Origin: Acanthosepion lycidas
Taxonomy: Eukaryota > Mollusca > Cephalopoda > Sepiida > Sepiidae
DNA length: 64,000 nucleotides
NCBI GenBank assembly: GCA_963932145.1
Contig: OZ010574.1
Span: 85,347,140-85,411,139 of the forward strand
Reading direction: 5' to 3'
Positions within the stretch are counted from its first letter, which is position 1. The number at the start of each line of letters is the position of its first letter. The notes beneath the pieces were generated by a model. That model had not been told where the DNA came from, ran no database searches, and saw only the letters and a list, made by a program, of their open reading frames with translations. A program made the translations under genes and the position numbers. Of this stretch, positions 9,801 to 19,334 are shown piece after piece.

Positions 9801-10280
9801 GATGAAAGGAATTCTATTGTTTTTACTTTTGTGTTGTTTGATTTTTATTGGCCAGTCATGTTCCACGTGCATTCAACTTGTTAAACAAACTTTAGCATAA
9901 TTTATGGCTTTCCGAATTCAAGGAGAGACGACGCGTTCATTCAATATCTCAAGAAATCAACGGATTCCAAGCACAACTGAAAAACTGTATTTTTTATGTA
10001 TGTAAGTGTATAATAATTCTAGTTTCTCTAAGTGGGATTCAAATGAAAATGTATATTCATAAGTGTGTATGTGTTTCTGTGTGTATGTCTAGTAGACATT
10101 ATGTTTGTTGGTTTTTCACATGTTGATTGGGAAACGTTTTTACGGACATAACGTTTGTTTTTGATAAGCATACGTTAGATTCATTAAGAATGAATTCAGT
10201 AAAGGTTGATGAAGTAATATAATGTTTTTTACATGTGTTTAAAGTTGTTAATAAAGTTATTAGTAATCCTTTAAAGTGCT
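9801..10280. other. No recognisable feature
   Basis: AT-rich sequence; no coding or repeat signal I can name. Confidence 0.4.
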
Positions 10281-10870
10281 TTCGACGTAAAGTGATTCTT
10301 TACGTTGAAAGTATGTTCTTTTTTAATTAAGGGTGAAATTTGTAAAATCAAAGTTACAGCCTGTTTTGTTCGTATATATTACGAACGAGTTTTTATGGTT
10401 GTCTAAACGTAAATCTCTTTTATGTTCGTAGATACGGGCGTTTAGATTTCGTGATGTCTCTCCGATATAAGTGCTGTTACATTGTAAGTTATTTATTTAA
10501 TAAGTAGCGGTATCTGAGTTGGTGTTGGATTTATTTTTTTCATTATTATATCTCCGATTGTCTTGGACTGGGTGGTAAATATCCTAGTATTAAGGATAAC
10601 TAATTTATTTACAAGTTTTGTAGAAAGAGCGTTAAAGAGAAGGATCATAAATTTTGTGTTCTTGTTAGAAGTGCTAAATGATGATAAAATAGGTTTCCAA
10701 AAATCCGATATTAATGCCATGGTGTCTATGTTGATTACATTCAGCATGACCCATTCTTCTCAAGCTTTTCGGACTGGGAATCTTGATTTTGTCATCTTAT
10801 TTTTGTATTCTCCTAGGAACATAAACCGAAAAAAAAAATCGGTATTAATTATAAGTTTATAAAGATTAAT
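10281..10870 (-). pseudogene. Penelope-like element, thumb and GIY-YIG region
   Basis: The minus strand at about 10350-10490 encodes CNSTYIGETSRNLNARIYEH followed by KRDLRLDNHKNS and TNKTGCNFDF. This is an almost textbook Penelope GIY-YIG module, with the YIG motif and the Arg of 'RNLxARIxEH'. Upstream on the same strand (10493-10747) is an 84-residue stretch with FWKPILSSFSTSNKN, NKLVILNTRIFTTQ and KKINPTPTQ. It fits the segment between RT and endonuclease. The copy is broken and lacks its RT core. Confidence 0.75.
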
Positions 10871-11043
10871 TAGAACGTTAGCATTCCCGCCATGAAACCC
10901 GTGTCCGAATCTCACCATGGTCGATTTGTCAAGCAGCTGACTTCTTGATAATATCGGCTTGAGGAGACGATTTCAGGGACTTTCTGAAAAACATATCAGG
11001 GGTTTACCCAAGACTTAGGTACATGAAAGTGTTCGAAGTTGCA

Positions 11044-11147
11044 TACTAGGAGATTAAAAAAAAACCCAAAAAACAAAAAAAAACAAAACAAAACAAAAAA
11101 AAACTAACATTTGGGACGACTCAGGCTTTGAAATCGACCCACCCTTT
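11044..11147 (+). repeat. A-rich dispersed repeat, copy 2
   Basis: Second copy of the repeat at 9490-9605, identical through TAACATTTGGGACGACTCAG and GCTTTGAAATCGACCCACCC. Only the A/C-rich run differs in length. Confidence 0.85.
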
Positions 11148-11424
11148 TTGACGGTAGCGCTAAAACAAAGTCACAAGTCATCGTGACAAAGGGTTTGAGC
11201 GTACCTCATTTGTTCAAACTGGTGATCATGCCAAATTCCGTGCTCTCTCTCTCACTGAAACTGTAACTAGTGTATAGTTTGCATCTGTGTTTGTTGAAGA
11301 AATTCAAATGTGCCTGAGCAGGCGTCTGCAGCAGGTCGAATAGAATGATGAGTATCAATGATAAATGAGTTGTGTGATCATGGTCATCGTCAGTCCATCT
11401 CCTTTCCAAGCTCTTGATTGGCAG

Positions 11425-11705
11425 TCGAAAACCACGTTATATGGCGTGGGTCGCTCTCGATCACTAAGCTCTCAGGTTTTGAATTCACTTTTGAATTCCT
11501 TCTCATCCACCGGTTGCCACACATGGCTATAGAACCCACTCTGTTCTGATATTTACTCATGCCCGGGGGTGAGGAGATACATCCATGCCTTTCCAAATTA
11601 TATTAGCACGTAAGTGAATCTAATTAACTAGAATGGAATTTGAACACGTCTCTCCTATTTATCATTCCAAGCTGCAGTCGATTACTCCACTGTGCATCCG
11701 TTGTG
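11425..11705 (-). mobile_element. SINE-K, diverged copy
   Basis: In minus orientation: tRNA-like head with a B-box-like 'TTCAAATTCCA', the body phrase CACTTACGTGCTAATATAAT, then GGCATGGATGTATCTCCTCA and the tail block TCTATAGCCATGTGTGGCAA. The order matches 28735-29065. It is aged and mutated. Confidence 0.6.
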
Positions 11706-12310
11706 TGATATGAATAGAAAAGGAAGTGGTAGGAAGTGAATATTATTAGGATAAGGAGGAAAGGTTACGATTTACACTTGGAGACACTAAGATTGTTATT
11801 TTCAGGAAAGCACTAACCGGGGAGTTTGTTTTACAAATTGAAAGTACTAAAAAGTTGTTTTTTTTTTGAGTGAAACTTTCTTCTTGAATTTGGAACACGG
11901 ATGATTAGACGACGTGGACGCGACATAGCGTATCCTAGCCGTAGAAATATAAACTGAAGGTACTATAGAATGGATGTCATCTGTACATGGGATTAGAGAG
12001 AGAGTATCAATATGCATGTGACGTTGCGTCTGTGGGGAAAGAGACTGTACAGTGGAGTATAAGTTTCCTCCACAAATCGGTGTAAACGATTTAGAATTCT
12101 ATCAAGGTTGGAAAGTAAGGACTAAACAGCTCCATCTCAGATATGATAGCAATACTCCATTTTATTTAAAAAATACAGCATGGCAAAAGAAGTCAAGTAC
12201 TTCTTGGAGCGATAGAATAAGACGATCATTTTCCCTTAAGTTGGAACAACTACATTGAATCAATAGCTGAATCTACTGCAATGAAAGTTGGTTCTCTGAG
12301 TATTTATTAG
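11706..12310. other. No recognisable feature
   Basis: The 68-codon frame at 12052-12258 has no motif I recognise, and nothing else is evident. Confidence 0.4.
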
Positions 12311-12311
12311 T

Positions 12312-12555
12312 CCACCCATGAGGACCAAATGTGGCACAAGGCCGGTTTAATGTGGTTAACTCCGAGACCGTAGGCTCGGCCAAAAATATGGCCTTTGAAC
12401 CCTCCTAGACGGGTTCAGGCTCTGTCTACCACCACGGACGAAACCTTACCCTTAGGCAAAGCCTCGTCCGGGTTCCTCTCTGCGTTAGCAGAGAGTTGGA
12501 CCGAAGGCGTCCGCAGTCAAAGACCGCGAGACGGCACTGTGTCACGCAAGAAAGT
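12312..12555 (+). repeat. R1 repeat, single copy
   Basis: AATGTGGCACAAGGCCGGTT, then CCGTAGGCTCGGCC, GGGTTCAGGC and CACGGACGAAACC, then CTCTCTGC-GTTA-GCAGAGAG. This is the opposite strand of the pair at 829-1290 and the same strand as 31830-32550. Both hairpins are preserved with different loops. Confidence 0.75.
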
Positions 12556-12574
12556 TTTTCTCGTCAGAGTCCGT

Positions 12575-13100
12575 CTGACACATGTACAAATCTATCATTC
12601 GTCCGTGCATTGAGTACTGTTGCTATATCTGGTCTGGTACCACTGCTGTTCATCTCGAGGTTCTCGATAAAATCCATAGAAGGATCTGAAATGTAATTAA
12701 TCCTGGCCTGGCATCTCGACTTCAGTCACTATTTCGCAGACGTGATGTGGCTCCTCTCTGTCTTTTTTTTTTACAAATATTTTAATGGCAACTGCACTGA
12801 CGAGCTGTTTTTCCCCTGGTGCTTCGACTATATGAATTTAAGCTTGTTACTAGATTGACATCTTGGTCCGACCCCTTTAATGTTGAAATAGTTAAATGTA
12901 ACCACCACTTCTACTCCAACAGTTTCTTTTATCGCACTTTCTGACTGTGGAACTCCCTTCTTCTTACTTGCTTCTCTGATAACTACAATTTTCAAAAAAT
13001 TAAATGCAGCGTCACTCGCCATCTACTGTGGTTTTGAAGCCCTTTCACCTTTTATCCTTTCCTCAATCCCCCTATACCCAGTCTTTTCTCTCAGTTTTAC
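12575..13100 (+). pseudogene. LINE-I RT C-terminal region, decayed
   Basis: Translations in shifting frames give YKSIIRPCIEYCCYIWSG, LDKIHRRICNVINPGLASRL, LFRRRDVAPLCLF, FFYRTF-LWNSLLLTC and NFQKIKCSVTRH-like pieces in the correct order. This matches the post-RT region of LINE-I (compare 48810-49490). It starts right after the R1 copy, so its 5' truncation point is close to 12575. Confidence 0.7.
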
Positions 13101-13140
13101 TCTCTCTATTCTCCTTGGTGCTTGCTTGGGTCGAAATACT

Positions 13141-13177
13141 TTATACATATATATATATATATATATATACAGAGAGA

Positions 13178-13212
<35 letters not shown>

Positions 13213-13213
13213 T
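13141..13213 (+). repeat. (TA)n-(GA)n microsatellite
   Basis: ATATAT run passing into AGAGAG with one CAGAG interruption. Confidence 0.95.
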
Positions 13214-13479
13214 TATTGGCCTTCGACTATGCCGAATTCCAAGAGCGTTGTGTGGATTGTGGGCGTTCAGAAAAGTTGGTAGCAAGGGGAGAAACGCCCA
13301 ATCGAATTCTTTAGCTTTCATGCGAGTAGACAGCGAAGTAAGTGCAAATTAGAATGAGTAGTGCAACAAGGATGCATTTTCCCAACCTGTACAGAGCGAA
13401 GATTCAAAGGTGATTAGAGGGCCTACCCGAAAGTGTAAGGAGTACATTCGAACGTGCATAGCAATATCGAATGTAACTG

Positions 13480-13925
13480 TTTCTGAAACTGAATAAGATA
13501 TTACAGGATTGAAAAATGATATTAGAAATTATGTAATGTCTGCTCTTCTATATGGAAATAAAAGCTGGACAGTTTCGTTATAAATCAACAAAATATGTCT
13601 TCATACAACCGGTGAATGTTGAGAATACCGTGAACAGAGTAAAAGACAATTGAGGAAGTTGTAAGAACACTAGGAACTACAAATATTCTGTTGAAAACAG
13701 AGAGAGACAGCTGACATTTTGGGATACATAACGAGGAAAGAAGACATGGAGAATTTAACACTCACAAAAGAAAGCAATGAATAACAAACTTGGGCAAATG
13801 TCTACTGGATCAAAAAGAGAAAGAGGGGTCATAAATAAGAAATGATTACTAAGAACAACAAAAGATAGGAAGCTGTGTGGATCAATGACCAACCGCGTCC
13901 TGTATAGACGCAATACATAGAAAAT
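13480..13925 (+). pseudogene. LINE-II C-terminus, heavily decayed
   Basis: Fragments in order: 'MSALLYGNKSWTVSL' (usual 'lYGsEcWti'), RERQLTFWDT (usual 'rkrQLkFlGHi'), GGAAAGAAGACATGGAGAAT and, near 13880-13925, the 3' phrase GATCAATGACCAACCGCGTC then 'CAATACATAGAAAA'. It corresponds to the end of LINE-II at 51437-52275. Confidence 0.6.
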
Positions 13926-14785
13926 GAATATGCTATGTATTTACTGACTTTTGGATGTCTAGTTTTAGGTTTAATGATATCGGAGATTCAAGAAATGTCT
14001 GTATATTTGTACGATTAATTGTTCATTAAATTGATTAAAAATTGAACAAATGCTAAAATTCAAGTATTTAGACTGTGTAATGAAGCAACGTAAATTATAA
14101 CGTAAATTCGTACGCGTATAGGAACTTTCAGAAACGGAGTAAGCTATTAAGAAACTAAAAAAATATGTTGACAAAACTATAAAGAAAGAAGACTTGTAGA
14201 TGTTAACATTCACAAGACAAAGAAGAAAACAGCTAGTAAAAAACTTGATAAGTTTGTGAAAATGGGTGAAGAAACAAGTATCACAGTGAGAAAAAACAAG
14301 TTCTAAAGGAGAAAATAATGTTTAAAGCAACAAAAGAAAATGCGCTATGGTGAACCGTGATCGCCAATGTTCTAAAGAAAGATGGCACAGAGAGGTTGCA
14401 TGTGAACATATATGCGGGTAAAATAGGGTATAGGGTATGGTGCTTAAGCGAATTGAAAATGTCTTTTGTGAGCTTATCGAAAAGGTAGATGAATGAAATG
14501 GAAGTTTTTTCCACCACAGTCAGTTCTCTGATGCCGCCTCCACGGTCTCCTTGTCAGTGTTGTCCAGGCAATCCTTTTCCGCCCATCATTTGTATACCTG
14601 TTGTGGTTTGGTGACATTCGTGGGCGAGGTGAACAAGGAAAATGTCTGTGAGTCAGTTCTTGTGTTTTTGGAACACGCCCGTCACTGACCACACAAGACT
14701 GAAGAGTCATTAATTTCGTCCATATTGAGAAGGGTATTAAAGATAGTTCAAATAATGCGCGCCTAAGATGCTTATATGAATTAGT
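13926..14785. other. Mostly unrecognised; possible further LINE-II debris
   Basis: 14100-14290 carries 'AACATTCACAAGACAAAGAA' and GTTTGTGAAAATGGGTGAA, resembling the LINE-II stretch before its 3' end. The 130-codon minus frame at 14474-14866 has no motif I can assign. Confidence 0.35.
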
Positions 14786-14789
14786 AGAC

Positions 14790-14970
14790 ATTCCGGATGT
14801 GTGGGTAGCATAAGTATAACATAGAAAATGAAACCGCCGCCCGAGTTCAATTTCTAGTCGATTCAATTTCGTGGAAAATGCATGAATCCTTCTTTCTCCG
14901 GTTATGGGTTAAATAGCACGGCAGACTGAACTACCATGCCTTGAGGGCGCAATCAGTCTTGGAGAAGAAA
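14790..14970 (+). mobile_element. SINE-K, partial copy
   Basis: CCGAGTTCAATTTCTAGTCG (B-box side), then GAATCCTTCTTTCTCCGGTT, ATGGGTTAAATAGCACGGCA and GACTGAACTACCATGCCTTG. This matches the SINE-K body, although the tRNA head is poor. Confidence 0.55.
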
Positions 14971-15304
14971 AATATCAAAATCAGCATGAAGCGTGATAAA
15001 CTTTGTCAGGCTATCTTGCATCAGATACACCATTGCTAATACTGACGCTGTGCGTGTTGTGGCCCATGACCCGAATGGATTATGGGACTCGAGGCGTTTG
15101 AGAGCGTCTTACACTGTTCTAAACAAGGAACAATTTCGGAAAAAACACATTTATTGACTAATAAACAATAAAATGTGAAAGGATTTTCTATATTGTACAT
15201 GTTTACATTAATTGTTGCCAGACTAATATCATTTTCGTTTCGCCCGTAGAGAATATGTTATTATTAGCGCGCACCCCCCCCACACACATATATGTATATA
15301 TACA

Positions 15305-15386
15305 GAGTAGATGTTCTGGTTCTACAGAAAGATGCTGAGAATATATATATATATGAGTATCGATATATATAAGAGTTTTGTATGTA

Positions 15387-15440
<54 letters not shown>

Positions 15441-15500
15441 AGAAGTTTTTCAATCTTTTATTCTGGTTCTTGTTCTGGTTCTACATAAAGATGCTGAGGA

Positions 15501-15575
<75 letters not shown>
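15305..15575 (+). repeat. (TA)n arrays interleaved with LINE-II scraps
   Basis: Two short pieces, TTCTGGTTCTACAGAAAGAT-GCTGAG at 15312 and TTCTGGTTCTACATAAAGAT-GCTGAG at 15473, are the 'WFYRKMLR' segment of LINE-II. Each runs straight into a (TA)n tract. The 150-160 bp unit is in effect duplicated. Confidence 0.75.
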
Positions 15576-15578
<3 letters not shown>

Positions 15579-15824
15579 GTATGCTGTTGGCGAGATTGGA
15601 ACTCATATCCCTTACGAGAACTTTCTGATCAGTGCACTGCTTTACAGATTATACTATGAAAGTAAACCATCTCTATACATCCAAATTTACTCCCATATTT
15701 ATTTCTTCTTGTAGCGGCAATAACTGCAGATGAAAACTTTAATTAATGTTTAATATAATTAATGCTCATAAGAATAGCATAAGTTGCCTTCTAAAAACTA
15801 AGCAAAATATTTAGAAACCGGAAA
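15576..15824. other. No recognisable feature
   Basis: Unique-looking AT-rich DNA between LINE-II pieces. Confidence 0.4.
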
Positions 15825-16220
15825 ATTACGTTATAAGTATAGAAAAGAGTGCTGAACTGTTATGTAATATCGTTCCTCCTGCATACCAATGAATACTGGA
15901 CAATCTCCTCACAGTTGAAGAAGATTATTGAGACAACAAAAATCTGGTAATACAGAAAGATGCTGAGAAGATCATAGACTGAACATGTGAGTTACGAGGA
16001 AATTTTAAGTGAAATGTAAACAAAAAGAATATTTGCAATTAGAAAGAAACAGTTGAAATTTTAAGAGCACTTAATGAGGAAAGTGGGCTTAGAGAATTTG
16101 ACACTCACATGACATATTGAAGACAAATGTGACAGAAGAAAACAGCGAAAAACTTAACTATCGAACTTGTGTAATTGGTTGGCAGCAAAAAAAGGATTAG
16201 GAGAGATAGTATGAAGACAA
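15825..16220 (+). pseudogene. LINE-II C-terminus, decayed
   Basis: AAAGAGTGCTGAACTGTTAT, CAGAAAGATGCTGAGAAGAT, GAAAGAAACAGTTGAAATTT and 'GAGAATTTGACACTCACA' follow the order seen at 51800-52130 and 30840-31100. It ends beside the GAA tract. Confidence 0.7.
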
Positions 16221-16254
16221 TCTTTACTAACAGCTGCGAAGAGATACGGTATAT

Positions 16255-16550
16255 AGAAGAAGAAGAAGAAGAAGAAGAAGAAGAAGAAGAAGAAGAAGAA
16301 GAAGAAGAAGAAGAAGAAAGGAAGAAGAAGAAAAAGAAAAAGAAGAAGAAGAAGAAAGGAGAAGAAGAAAGGAGAAGAAGAAAAAGAAGAGGAAGAAGAA
16401 GAAAGAAAGAAGAAGAAAAAGAAGAAGAAGAAAGAAGAAAAAGAAAAAGAAGAAGAAAAAGAAAAGGAAGAAGAAGAAGAAAGCAAGAAGAAGAAAGAAG
16501 AGGAAAAAGAAGAAAGAGAAAAAGAAGAAGAAAAAGAAGAAGAAAAAAGT
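16255..16550 (+). repeat. (GAA)n polypurine tract, ~295 bp
   Basis: Pure GAA repeats pass into mixed GAA/AAG/GGAAG. The plus strand is almost wholly purine. Frames give Glu/Lys-rich or Ser/Phe-rich strings that are not genes. Long GAA tracts of this kind are known to form triplex DNA. Confidence 0.95.
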
Positions 16551-16664
16551 ATTGTCATTATCAAAATGAATATGACAATACTTCAATTAAAGTCTCTTAA
16601 AAACTAATATAGTAACCGTTACAAATGACGTCACTTTAGGTTCATTCGAATTCCAGTACTCTAA

Positions 16665-17095
16665 AATAGTAGTAGACGGCATCTGCTCACATCTTTTCTC
16701 CTTATTCCCTTTCTTTCCGCTGATGGTGGCGGTGGTGGTGATGGTTGTAAAGTCCTGAAGAATCGTGAACAGGAATCACAGATGAGTGGGGGTGGTAGAC
16801 AAGGCTGGGCGAGCCAGGCCTTTCTGACAGCACATCGCAGATCCTCTTCATGTTGACGGGTGGATTCGAAAGTCTTGGTCCCCATCACAGATAGTTCTAC
16901 GCCAGGAAGGCCGATTTTCAACAACAGTTTCCTAGGTCTCAGTTTCGATACTGACCTGCTTTAGGGAGGGATGTCCAGCTAATACTTGAAGCGTCGTTTT
17001 GAACCTCCGTATAGTCTCTTGTCGCTGGCGAGTACCCCAAACATTCTGATACGTGGGAGTCAAGTAGGACACATTCTGAATACGTCTCTAAAATA
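16665..17095 (-). pseudogene. Possible LINE-III C-terminus
   Basis: Minus frame at 16661-16924: GTKTFESTRQHEEDLRCAVR, KAWLAQP, PLICDSCSRFFRT. The CxxC with following Arg/Phe resembles the terminal zinc-finger-like motif of LINE-III, preceded by the usual 'R..W' block. Upstream, RRFKTTLQVLAGHPSLKQ is consistent but not diagnostic. The assignment is tentative. Confidence 0.3.
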
Positions 17096-17144
17096 AAATG
17101 TCAGATGTTTGCCAACAAAATTTTGTCTACCACATTGACTACAC

Positions 17145-17335
17145 CCACTTTATGATAATAACTTGAACAAAAACAAAACAAAACATGTACTTCGGACAAT
17201 TTATTCCAATTTTGACTGCGGTGTACAACGTCTTTTATTTTAAAAATCAATTCACTCCAAGAAAGGCGATAATGCCACTAAGACGCAAGTGGTTACTGGA
17301 AGTCAAAGAGATGTTAGAAGAAATTCTTACGGCTT
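17145..17335. repeat. Family E scrap joined to a LINE-I 3' end
   Basis: Plus strand 17155-17215, TTGAACAAAAACAAAACAAA then CTTCGGACAATTTATTCCA, parallels family E at 42298-42350. 17240-17335 carries the LINE-I tail: TCAATTCACTCCAAGAAAGG and 'GCCACTAAGACGCAAG' (minus-strand element). Confidence 0.5.
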
Positions 17336-17362
17336 CCGTTATTACTACACGTTATAAACAAG

Positions 17363-17364
<2 letters not shown>

Positions 17365-17434
<70 letters not shown>
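17365..17434 (+). repeat. (TA)n microsatellite
   Basis: Uninterrupted 70 bp run. Confidence 0.97.
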
Positions 17435-17438
<4 letters not shown>

Positions 17439-17584
17439 GAAAAATAACCACTTCAACCAGAAATATTTTTTTATATCTCTATAGATTAAGAACTCCATAT
17501 TACGAATATCGAAAAAAATTATTACATTAAATCTTATAAATATTGATGGGGTCGACGACCTGGGAAAGGGAAAAACTATTACTG

Positions 17585-17885
17585 GACAGTAATGGATAGC
17601 GGTTCGGATTGAGGAATGGGAGAGCCGAGTTTGAATTTCAGGCGAATCCATTACAATCACTTACGTGCTAATATCCTTGGGAAATGTTTGAATTCTCTTC
17701 TTCTCCACCCCCCCAGCTATGGGTAAATAGCAGGACTGACCGGGTTATATAGCCTTGGATGGCAACTGGTCTATCTCAGAAAGAAATGGCAGCCTACTGC
17801 GGGAAAAAATCTGCCTCGTCAGTCATGTATCGAAAGAAACATGGTCGCCTAAGCGTGTATTACGCATGACACATAACTAACTGAA
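17585..17885 (+). mobile_element. SINE-K, near full-length
   Basis: Head: AATGGATAGCGGTTCGGATT and GAGAGCCGAGTTTGAATTTC (tRNA A-box and B-box spacing). Body: CACTTACGTGCTAATATCCT then AGCTATGGGTAAATAGCAGG. Tail: CTCGTCAGTCATGTATCG, GGTCGCCTAAGCG and 'GACACATAACTAACTGA', followed by an A-rich end. It is the same element as 28735-29065, which lies inverted. Confidence 0.8.
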
Positions 17886-18104
17886 TATAAAAAAATATTT
17901 GAAAAAAATGTTATTTCTGGTCGCATTGTCTATTTTACAATTCCACCAACAAACTTCGCCCAGATATAATAAGAAGATTGAATTTATTTTTTTATGTCTT
18001 ATCAACCCTTTGTAAGCTGGAAATATTCTGGATTGTAAAAATAATAAATTTTAGTAGCGAATATGACATTAAAATTTTCTAGAGATAACAATAATTTTCA
18101 GATA

Positions 18105-18265
18105 CAAGTGTTACTATTTAGCCCATAAATGAGGGAGAAGTGATGAATTCATACTTTCTCCAAGGTGACTTACGCGTACGTGAATGTAACGAACAGGATT
18201 GAAATTCGAAACCAACTCTCCGATTTCCCATTACGAGCCGTTATCCATTACACCACCCGCACATT
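18105..18265 (-). mobile_element. SINE-K, head and 5' body
   Basis: Minus orientation: GGTGTAATGGATAACGGCTC (A box), GGAGAGTTGGTTTCGAATTTC (diverged B box) and 'CACGTACGCGTAAGTCACC'. It is truncated within the body. Confidence 0.65.
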
Positions 18266-18834
18266 GTACATTTAAAAAGAACAATATTTCATTTGAGAAA
18301 TTTTGGCAAGTGAACATTTTAAAACTTATTCTGCCTGAGCCTACTTGTTAAATAATCATTCTTTCTAACCTGTTAAAGAAAATCATATTTATAATAATCT
18401 CCAGTATTTCGGAGCGATTATTTTTCTTTTTTTTCCCAGAGCTGAGAACAAACGGGGATAATATTTTAATTAAACAGGGCCATCTGGAAATAACTAGCGA
18501 AAGTTGATCGCTTCACAATATATATTTGACGTCACGCCATCTAAAGCCGTCGTCATTGGACACAAACAGTGATAACCTAGTTTGGGGTTTTTGTCTTTAT
18601 TTTCTTCTCACTTTTCAAAAGGAGTTTGAATTAACATCTCAAAACAGCTATGTTATTTATTTGTTTATTTTGCCGTTTTTGATATTAGTTGTTGGCAGAA
18701 AAAGTAGAGCCCGTAAAATAATAATGGTCACGGATATGGCTAACGCGTAGGTACAGAGGGCATGAGGCTGGTTTGGGAGGCTGGAACATGTTATATTGTA
18801 TTAACTAAATATCTGTAGGCAAGAGTCTGGAATA

Positions 18835-19320
18835 TCATTTTTTTATCATTTCACCCCAAGTAAGGCATTAAATCTATGAAGATGCAAGGAATTACTGGGT
18901 CCTAGAGAATATGGGGGAAAACATTATTAAGAAAAGAGAACAATAAAAGAAAAGGGATCAAGAAGACAGATGATGACGATTGATATTGGACTTAAATTTT
19001 TGAAGATTAAACTTGACTGAAAAGCAAAAACACGGAAGAGACTTCCATAAGCGAGAAGTGCGAGAAAAGAAACTGTTAGCATAGAACTTACGGTTACATC
19101 TAGGCAGCTCAACTCTAAAATAATGAGACCTTGCTGCCAATCTAGTACTGCGCTGAAATTCATGAAGTCTAGGTGCAATAGAGCAAAGTTCATCGGAACA
19201 ATTATCATGAAAGTGTTTATGAAAAAGACACAGGGAAGCGACGTTACGACAGTGAAAAGTAACTGAAGCCGAGATGCCAGTTCAGGACCAATAACATTGC
19301 AGATTCTTCTTTACTACCAT
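18835..19320 (-). pseudogene. LINE-I copy: RT C-terminus and 3' tail
   Basis: The minus frame encodes AARSHYFRVELPRCNRKFYA, NSFFSRTSRLWKSLPCF and VKFNLQKFKSNINRHHLSS. The 3' tail TATCATTTCACCCCAAGTAA is at 18835. Upstream the plus strand reads GACGTTACGACAGTGAAAAG and GCCAGTTCAGGACCAATAAC. It is 5'-truncated near 19320, where the next copy begins about 15 bp later. Confidence 0.85.
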
Positions 19321-19334
19321 TTTTAGAGTGTTAG

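Noticed and set aside
14474-14866. 130-codon minus-strand frame
   Set aside because: No motif, overlaps a SINE-K piece and has no support from the other strand or neighbours.
16154-16600. Glu/Lys-rich and Ser/Phe-rich frames on both strands
   Set aside because: Products of the (GAA)n tract.
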